Of a stretch of 61,870 bases of DNA, positions 57,468 through 61,870 are shown in pieces; position 1 is the stretch's first letter, and the number at the start of each line of letters is the position of its first letter. The notes under the pieces are model-generated. The model searched no databases. It was not told the origin of the DNA and worked only from the letters and a program-made list of their open reading frames with translations. Both the position numbers and the translations under genes were made by a program. Source of the stretch: JBOGXB01 sp050694215 (GTDB lineage Bacteria > Actinomycetota > CADDZG01 > WHSQ01); NCBI GenBank assembly GCA_050694215.1, contig JBOGXB010000003.1, positions 1 to 61,870 on the forward strand, written 5' to 3'.

Positions 57468-58769
57468 GTGATCGTGGTCGTCTCCTCGCGCACGCTCAAG
57501 CTCCTCATCGTCCTGCTCATCGCGGCTGCACCGGCAGTCGCTCTGCGCGCGGTGTGCGAGGGGCGAGCATGCGACGAGCCCGAGGAGGCATCTGCAGACG
57601 CTCCGTTCTGCTCCCTCTCCACGGACATCAGGAACCTGATCGAACGTGGCTTCCGCGAGGGCCGCGCTCCCGACGTCCTCGCCGTGACGGGGGACGCGCT
57701 ACTGACGACCGGCAACGGCGTTCGCTGGCCGTCCGCCTCGGATCCTGCAACCGATGTCCCGATCGTGTTGGCCGGCGCGGGAGTCGATCGAGAGGCGATG
57801 GTTCCCGCAGGAACGCGTGTGGACGCGATCGCCCCCACGCTCGCCGAGATCATGGGATTGCGTAGGCCCCATCCCGAAGTGAGGTCCGGTCGAGCGATCC
57901 CGGGAGTGGCGTCTTCCGGCACCCCCAGCCTCGTCCTTCTCGTCGCGCTCAAGGGTGTGGGTAGCAGCGAGGCAGAAGAGATCGAGTCGCTTCAGGACCT
58001 CGTGAAAAACGGGGCCGGGACGATGGCCGGCGACACGGGGTCGCTGCCGGCCGATCCCGTTGCCGTGATGACCTCCATTGGGACCGGCGGTCTTCCCTAC
58101 CAACACGGGCTGACCGCCGCTCTCATCCGAACGGACGAGGGCCGCGTCACGAGAGCTTGGGGGAGCGGATCCCCGGTGTCGGTGATCGCGGCGCTCGGCG
58201 ACGACCTGGACCAGCAGCTAGATCAGAGACCCCTGATCGGTCTGGCGGGAACGGAGTCCGGAGACAGGGGGCTGATCGGGGGAAACTGGTACCTGGACGT
58301 CGACAGAGACGAAGTGGTCCTCAATCCCGATAGCACGCGGGCCACCGAAAGGCTCCTCGCGCGAGGCTTCGGCCGGGATGAGACGCCCGACCTGTTGGCG
58401 GTGGCATTGGAGGGCCCGTCGGGGGAGATGGACACGAACCTCAGGAGGCTCATCGAGCTCGCTACCGAGCGAACTGGTCGGGGTTCTCTGACGGTCGCCG
58501 TGGCCGGCACGGGCTCCGCCGCACCGCCTGGGGCCACGACCGATGTCGACGTCGTCGAGTCGATCGAGTCCGAGGTGGCCGGTTCCGCACGAGTGATGGC
58601 CGCCTCCACTGCGGGCGGGTTCTTCTTGGACCAGCAGACCCTTTCTCGCGAGCGAATCGCTCAGGATGAGATCCTGGACGCGATGCGATCGACGCGCACC
58701 ACATCGGGCGAGCCCCTGTTCGCCGACCTCTTCTCCGGATTCGCGGTCTCGTTCGCGAGGTTTTGCTGA
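57468..58769 (+). CDS. Degenerate permuted alkaline-phosphatase-superfamily protein (copy 4, predicted pseudoenzyme)
   Basis: The 433-residue protein has an N-terminal anchor or signal (LKLLIVLLIAAAPAVALRAV). It keeps the permuted layout: TDVPIVLAGAG and VDAIAPTLAEIMGL first, then LVLLVALKGVGSS and a sixteen-residue block ending SIGTGGLPYQHG that aligns without gaps to copy 1. The catalytic Asp is Lys162, the Thr nucleophile is Pro197, the following His is Met201, and TADHG has become VAGTGS. The relocated His is also gone. It should therefore bind but not hydrolyse. Its stop overlaps the permease start by one base (TGATG), so it may be an accessory subunit of that permease. Confidence 0.72.
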   Translation: MIVVVSSRTLKLLIVLLIAAAPAVALRAVCEGRACDEPEEASADAPFCSLSTDIRNLIERGFREGRAPDVLAVTGDALLTTGNGVRWPSASDPATDVPIVLAGAGVDREAMVPAGTRVDAIAPTLAEIMGLRRPHPEVRSGRAIPGVASSGTPSLVLLVALKGVGSSEAEEIESLQDLVKNGAGTMAGDTGSLPADPVAVMTSIGTGGLPYQHGLTAALIRTDEGRVTRAWGSGSPVSVIAALGDDLDQQLDQRPLIGLAGTESGDRGLIGGNWYLDVDRDEVVLNPDSTRATERLLARGFGRDETPDLLAVALEGPSGEMDTNLRRLIELATERTGRGSLTVAVAGTGSAAPPGATTDVDVVESIESEVAGSARVMAASTAGGFFLDQQTLSRERIAQDEILDAMRSTRTTSGEPLFADLFSGFAVSFARFC

Positions 58770-59776
58770 TGGCCGAGCTCGCACAGCGCTTGCCCGCCGT
58801 CCGCACCTCGTGGCGAAATCTAAGGATCACCGTGGTCGCTCTCGGCGTCCTCGGGATGCTTCTGTTGCTCGTCGACCCCAATCGCAGCCCGGCGGCGCAG
58901 AACTTCCTTCTGGTGTTCGGCTCGCTCCTGATCGAAGCTTTTCCCTTCGTTCTGCTCGGCGCCCTCGTCTCTGCTGCCATCGAGGTGTTCGTCCCGTCAT
59001 CGGTGTTCGAGAAGCTCGCCCAGCTTCCCCGTCCTCTGCAGCTTCCCGCCTCTGGCCTGGCGGGCCTCGCCTTCCCGGTGTGTGAGTGCGGTTCCGTACC
59101 GGTCGCCAGGAGGCTCGCGAAAAAGGGGCTGTCGCCCGCCGCAGCGGTGACGTTCATGCTCGCGGCTCCGATCCTCAATCCGGTCGTGATCGCGTCCACG
59201 TACATCGCCTACCGGGGCCGCGAGACGATGTGGACGATGGTCCTGGGGCGCGCGGGACTCGGCTTGCTTGCCGCGGTCGCCGTTGGGTGGGTGATAGCGG
59301 GCCGGCGGACGGACGAGTTGCTGCGAGCCAGGCAGGAGCCGGAGGACCCACACGACCATCCCCACCCGTCTCGATCTCGACCCGCCGCGTTCTTCGAGCA
59401 CCTCGCAGGTGATTTCACGTTCATGGGCAGGTATCTGGTCCTGGGGGCCGCCGTCGCGGCGACGATGCAAACCTTCGTGCCCCAATCGATCATTGGATCC
59501 GTCGCCGGCACGCCCATCGTCGACCTGATCGCAATGATGGGACTCGCTTTCATCCTGTCGTTGTGCTCGGAGTCAGACGCGTTCGTGGCCGCGTCGTTCG
59601 TTCAATTCGGATCGGGTGCGCAGCTGGCGTTCCTGGTTTTCGGGCCTATGGTCGATACGAAACTCGGGTTCCTGTACTCGGCGACCTTCAGGCGCGGATT
59701 CCTCCCGACCACCGCCGTCGTCGTCGCCTCGGTCGTGCTCGCCGGGACGCTGTGGATACAGGTGGTGGCAGGATGA
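58769..59776 (+). CDS. UPF0718/YcgR-family permease
   Basis: The 335-residue protein has about eight helices in two repeats. The first repeat contains the family hallmark FPVCECGSVPVARRLAKKGL, with Cys residues facing the membrane interior, and LAAPILNPVVIAS. The second has LCSESDAFVAASFVQFGSGA. The His-rich loop DPHDHPHPS between the repeats could bind a metal. Relatives include ArsP and B. subtilis YcgR, which partners YcgQ. It is translationally coupled to copy 4 before it and to the DUF1980 gene after it. Transported solute is unknown. Confidence 0.88.
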   Translation: MAELAQRLPAVRTSWRNLRITVVALGVLGMLLLLVDPNRSPAAQNFLLVFGSLLIEAFPFVLLGALVSAAIEVFVPSSVFEKLAQLPRPLQLPASGLAGLAFPVCECGSVPVARRLAKKGLSPAAAVTFMLAAPILNPVVIASTYIAYRGRETMWTMVLGRAGLGLLAAVAVGWVIAGRRTDELLRARQEPEDPHDHPHPSRSRPAAFFEHLAGDFTFMGRYLVLGAAVAATMQTFVPQSIIGSVAGTPIVDLIAMMGLAFILSLCSESDAFVAASFVQFGSGAQLAFLVFGPMVDTKLGFLYSATFRRGFLPTTAVVVASVVLAGTLWIQVVAG

Positions 59777-60498
59777 GCAGCTACGCAGGTACACCGACGA
59801 CCTGGAACCCGCGTGCCGTAGCCCAGACGGGCGTGATGGCGGCGTGGGCCGGTCTTCTGTGGTTCCTCGTGATCAGTGGACGAACGGCCCTCTACCTGTC
59901 GTCACGAACGAGCTGGGTCGTTCCGATGGGCGCCATCATCCTGACCGTGGCGACCATCGGCCGACTCGCATCGGCGCGAAGCCAACGTCCCGCCCCACTG
60001 TCGGGCAGGGAGGCTCTCGCTCTGGGGGCGATCGTGATTCCAGTCGTAGCCATTTTGGTGCTCCCCCAGGCGTCGCTGTCCTCTTTCGCTGCATCCCGAA
60101 GATCGAGCTTCGCGGGGGCGGGTTTCGTCGCCTCGGCCGAGGACATCGCCGCCGGAGAGCTCTCTCTCCCGGACGTCGCAGGCGCCCTGCGCACCACGGA
60201 GGGCAAGAAAGCACTCGTCGCGCGTGCCGGCGACGTGGTTTCGTTCGTCGGCTTCGTGACGCGCGACGATGGGACACCTGCAGACGAGTTCACGCTCACA
60301 CGCTTCTTGATCTCCTGCTGTGTGGCCGATGCGCTTAGCGTCGAGGTCAGGGTCGTCGGCGCGGCTCCAGGGCAATTCAAAGAGGACGAATGGGTACGCG
60401 TAACCGGCGAGCTCTACCCCCTGGGCGAGGAAGTCGCGGTCGACGCATCCGAGGTCGAGAAGGTGCCGCGCCCGAAGAAGCCTTACTTGAACCCGTAG
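59773..60498 (+). CDS. DUF1980/TIGR03943-family putative permease subunit (YcgQ-like)
   Basis: The 241-residue protein has three N-terminal helices (starting TGVMAAWAGLLWFLVISGRT), then a soluble domain with DVVSFVGFVTRDDG, FTLTRFLISCCVADALSVEV and EDEWVRVTGELYPLGEE, the conserved FxxxRxxxxCCxAD block of the family. In B. subtilis the ycgR-ycgQ pair is part of the zinc-responsive regulon. The ATG at 59773 overlaps the permease stop (ATGA). The last 16 bases overlap the convergent methyltransferase gene. Confidence 0.88.
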   Translation: MSSYAGTPTTWNPRAVAQTGVMAAWAGLLWFLVISGRTALYLSSRTSWVVPMGAIILTVATIGRLASARSQRPAPLSGREALALGAIVIPVVAILVLPQASLSSFAASRRSSFAGAGFVASAEDIAAGELSLPDVAGALRTTEGKKALVARAGDVVSFVGFVTRDDGTPADEFTLTRFLISCCVADALSVEVRVVGAAPGQFKEDEWVRVTGELYPLGEEVAVDASEVEKVPRPKKPYLNP

Positions 60499-61217
60499 AT
60501 GGAGACATGGCTCTTGCTGTCAGATGTGAAGGGGGCCATCCCCCAGTCCTGCCACCTTTCCTTGAGCTCGAGCCCGGCGAGCCTCGCCATCAGATCCATC
60601 TCCGGCGCAAACGCATAGCGCAGGGATACGGGGTAGATCTTCGTCCCTCCCTCCTCCAGGAACACGTGCTGGCTATGGACAAGCTGATTCACAGGGTCGT
60701 GGCGCGACGCGTCGAGCTGTACGCGATCGACATGGACGTCGACAACGCTGGTTGACTGGTGTCTCTCAAAACGGTTTAGGTCGGGGACGAAGGCTTCTAC
60801 GACGAAGACGCCATCAGGTGTCAGGTGCTTAGCGACGTTTTGGAAACATCGCACCTGATCGTCCTGCGTGGTGAGTCCGAAGAAGGTGTTGAACAGTAGG
60901 TAGATGAGCTCGAAATCCTCCCGTACATCGACGTCCGCAAAGTCGCCCATCGTCACGGGGATGTCATCACCCCCCGGTTTCTCTCTCATCTTGGCCACCA
61001 TCTCCTCGGAGATATCGATGCCGTGCATCTGCACGCCGCTCTCCTTTAGAGGGAGTGCGATGCGGCCGGTCCCGATCGCGAGCTCGAGGGCCCGGCCCCC
61101 ACGCGCCCTGTCGTTCAAGAACCGAACACAGCCCTCGTTGTCGAAGATGCGGCCGTACAGCTCGTCGTAAATTCCGGCGATCCTGCGCCCGTACATCGAC
61201 GGCTCGTATCCCTCCAC
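60483..61217 (-). CDS. Class I SAM-dependent methyltransferase
   Basis: From GTG 61217, which follows an AAGGAGGTCGG ribosome-binding site, the protein has 244 residues. It reads YDELYGRIFDNEGCVRFLND, motif I ALELAIGTGRIALPL, motif II MHGIDISEEM, then ELIYLLFNTFFGLTTQDDQV and KHLTPDGVFVVEAFVPDLNR. The N-terminal YxxxYG and the FNTFFxLTTQDDQ segment mark a subgroup of small-molecule or sugar methyltransferases. A longer frame to 61283 has no ribosome-binding site. Target unknown. It diverges from the DUF2304-GT2 gene. Confidence 0.88.
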   Translation of the reverse strand: MEGYEPSMYGRRIAGIYDELYGRIFDNEGCVRFLNDRARGGRALELAIGTGRIALPLKESGVQMHGIDISEEMVAKMREKPGGDDIPVTMGDFADVDVREDFELIYLLFNTFFGLTTQDDQVRCFQNVAKHLTPDGVFVVEAFVPDLNRFERHQSTSVVDVHVDRVQLDASRHDPVNQLVHSQHVFLEEGGTKIYPVSLRYAFAPEMDLMARLAGLELKERWQDWGMAPFTSDSKSHVSIYGFK

Positions 61218-61312
61218 CCGACCTCCTTGTTTAGTGAGGACAGTCAAACAGACGCCTGATTCGGGAGACGGGACGGTGGGCAAACACCAAGGCGAGGACC
61301 GGGTGGCGTGCT

Positions 61313-61318
61313 ACCCTG
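61313..61318 (+). promoter_or_regulatory. Candidate -10 element (TACCCT) before the DUF2304-GT2 gene
   Basis: TACCCT lies 56 bases before the ATG at 61374. Transcription from it would start near 61325, at the first of two palindromes, giving a structured leader of about 50 bases. Confidence 0.35.
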
Positions 61319-61324
61319 CCCGGG

Positions 61325-61349
61325 GCTGATCAGCGCCCTGACCAGGGCG
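61325..61349. promoter_or_regulatory. Two adjoining palindromes, candidate operator or leader hairpin
   Basis: GCTGATCAGC (61325-61334) is a perfect 10-base palindrome. It shares its last base with CGCCCTG-AC-CAGGGCG (61334-61349), an exact 7-bp inverted repeat. They lie between the candidate -10 element and the GAGGGAGGG ribosome-binding site. Confidence 0.4.
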
Positions 61350-61373
61350 TTCTCTGAGGGAGGGCCGCACTAT

Positions 61374-61870
61374 ATGGGTTTGAGGATCTTCGGCGCGGCC
61401 GTGGCGATCCTGCTCGCCGGCTTCGCCGGATACCGCTACCGGAAGGGCCAGCTCCGCCGCGGCGAGCTGTTGCTGATCACTCTCGTGAGCAGCGCTTTGT
61501 CGGTCGCGGCCGCGGCCCCAGATCTGTTCGACCCAATACTCGGTGCCCTCGGATTCGAGCCGGGCCAAGAGCGCCGGATCATAGGCCTTCTGGTCATCTC
61601 AAATCTCTTCACGCTCGCGCTTGTCTTTCGCAACTTCTCCCGCGACGACCAGCTCTCGGACGAGATCGGGGAGCTGGTCGACTACATGGCACTACGCCGC
61701 CTCGAAGAGGATGGATGGAGCCCTCCTGTAGGCGCGTGCGTGGTCGTCATCCCCGCATATAACGAAGGCGACAACCTTCCCGAGGTGCTGGGCGAGATGC
61801 CCGAAGCGGTCGAGGGGTTACCGGTCGCTCCGGTCGTGGTCACGGACGGTGCAACCGATGCAACAGAGGC
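61374..61870 (+). CDS. DUF2304-GT2 fusion glycosyltransferase, N-terminal part (runs off the window)
   Basis: ATG 61374 follows GAGGGAGGG. The 165 residues visible start with two or three hydrophobic helices (LRIFGAAVAILLAGFAGYRY, GELLLITLVSSALSVAAAAP, then IIGLLVISNLFTLALVFRNF), the DUF2304 pattern. After a charged linker with DEIGELVDYMALRRLEED the GT2 fold begins as ACVVVIPAYNEGDNLPEVLG and VVVTDGATDAT. DUF2304 proteins are often encoded next to polyprenol-phosphate glycosyltransferases; here the two are one chain. A polyprenyl-phosphate sugar is the likely product. The catalytic rest is beyond the window. Confidence 0.85.
   Translation, partial: MGLRIFGAAVAILLAGFAGYRYRKGQLRRGELLLITLVSSALSVAAAAPDLFDPILGALGFEPGQERRIIGLLVISNLFTLALVFRNFSRDDQLSDEIGELVDYMALRRLEEDGWSPPVGACVVVIPAYNEGDNLPEVLGEMPEAVEGLPVAPVVVTDGATDATE

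Noticed and set aside
1..61870. CRISPR arrays, insertion sequences, phage or integrative elements, rRNA and tRNA genes
   Set aside because: No spaced direct repeats, transposase or integrase motifs, attachment-site duplications or structural RNA signatures were found by reading both strands.

Overview
The window comes from a high-GC actinobacterium, probably a little-studied or uncultured lineage of Actinomycetota. Evidence for this: GTG and TTG starts are common, a biotin-carboxylase epsilon-type subunit follows pccB, the genome carries crotonyl-CoA carboxylase/reductase and ethylmalonyl-CoA mutase, and many genes have a TAnnnT hexamer 6-9 bases before the start codon with no Shine-Dalgarno sequence, the arrangement of actinobacterial leaderless genes. 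I see no rRNA, tRNA, CRISPR array, transposase, integrase or phage gene. No gene-free stretch exceeds about 230 bases.

Layout. (1) 1-5.6 kb: the 5' end of an acyl-CoA dehydrogenase gene, a GT4 glycosyltransferase / methyltransferase / alpha-alpha-toroid protein trio with overlapping ends, a second methyltransferase and an ABC-2 exporter. (2) 5.7-21.1 kb: acyl-CoA metabolism, with ccr, thiolase, an enoyl-CoA hydratase-like protein, methylmalonyl-CoA epimerase, pccB plus its epsilon subunit, an SDR, a double-length 3-hydroxyacyl-CoA dehydrogenase and ecm. Two MFS transporters, purM and one membrane protein lie among them. Together these genes can convert acetyl-CoA to crotonyl-CoA, ethylmalonyl-CoA and methylsuccinyl-CoA, and propionyl-CoA to methylmalonyl-CoA. 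The remaining ethylmalonyl-CoA pathway enzymes are not in the window. (3) 21.3-26.2 kb: a membrane-anchored tyrosine-phosphatase-like protein, a membrane protein, a PPDK-type phosphotransferase resembling rifampicin phosphotransferase, and a luciferase-like oxidoreductase.

(4) 26.2-61.9 kb: a large envelope-glycopolymer region built around phosphodiester chemistry. It encodes a DUF4012 protein, a cytidylyltransferase, a glycerol-1-phosphate-dehydrogenase-family enzyme, a polyprenyl-phosphate sugar phosphotransferase, a CDP-alcohol phosphatidyltransferase, GT2 and WecG/TagA glycosyltransferases, a sulfotransferase, a phosphodiester glycosidase, a flippase, an O-antigen-ligase-like protein and a PBP4-type carboxypeptidase. 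It also encodes seven members of the alkaline phosphatase superfamily. Two are ordinary phosphodiesterase types, one is sulfatase-like without the formylglycine cysteine, and four share an unusual architecture. In those four, the segment that normally lies at the C-terminus of the fold and carries the last metal-binding His comes first, after an N-terminal membrane anchor: they look circularly permuted. Three keep every catalytic residue and the fourth has lost all of them.

Inserted in region 4 is a small unit (44.7-47.1 kb) with a YjbR-like protein, clpP, a frameshifted SRPBCC gene, an ArsR-type regulator and yjbQ. The clpP/SRPBCC intergenic region holds two identical-format GCAAC-N6-GTTGC palindromes. 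The main minus-strand operon (57,384 down to 47,192) runs permuted phosphatase, MFS, permuted phosphatase, polytopic membrane protein, ligase, flippase. A divergent plus-strand operon runs permuted pseudophosphatase, UPF0718 permease, DUF1980 protein. I infer that the region builds, exports and remodels a phosphodiester-containing surface glycopolymer; its chemistry cannot be read from sequence alone.
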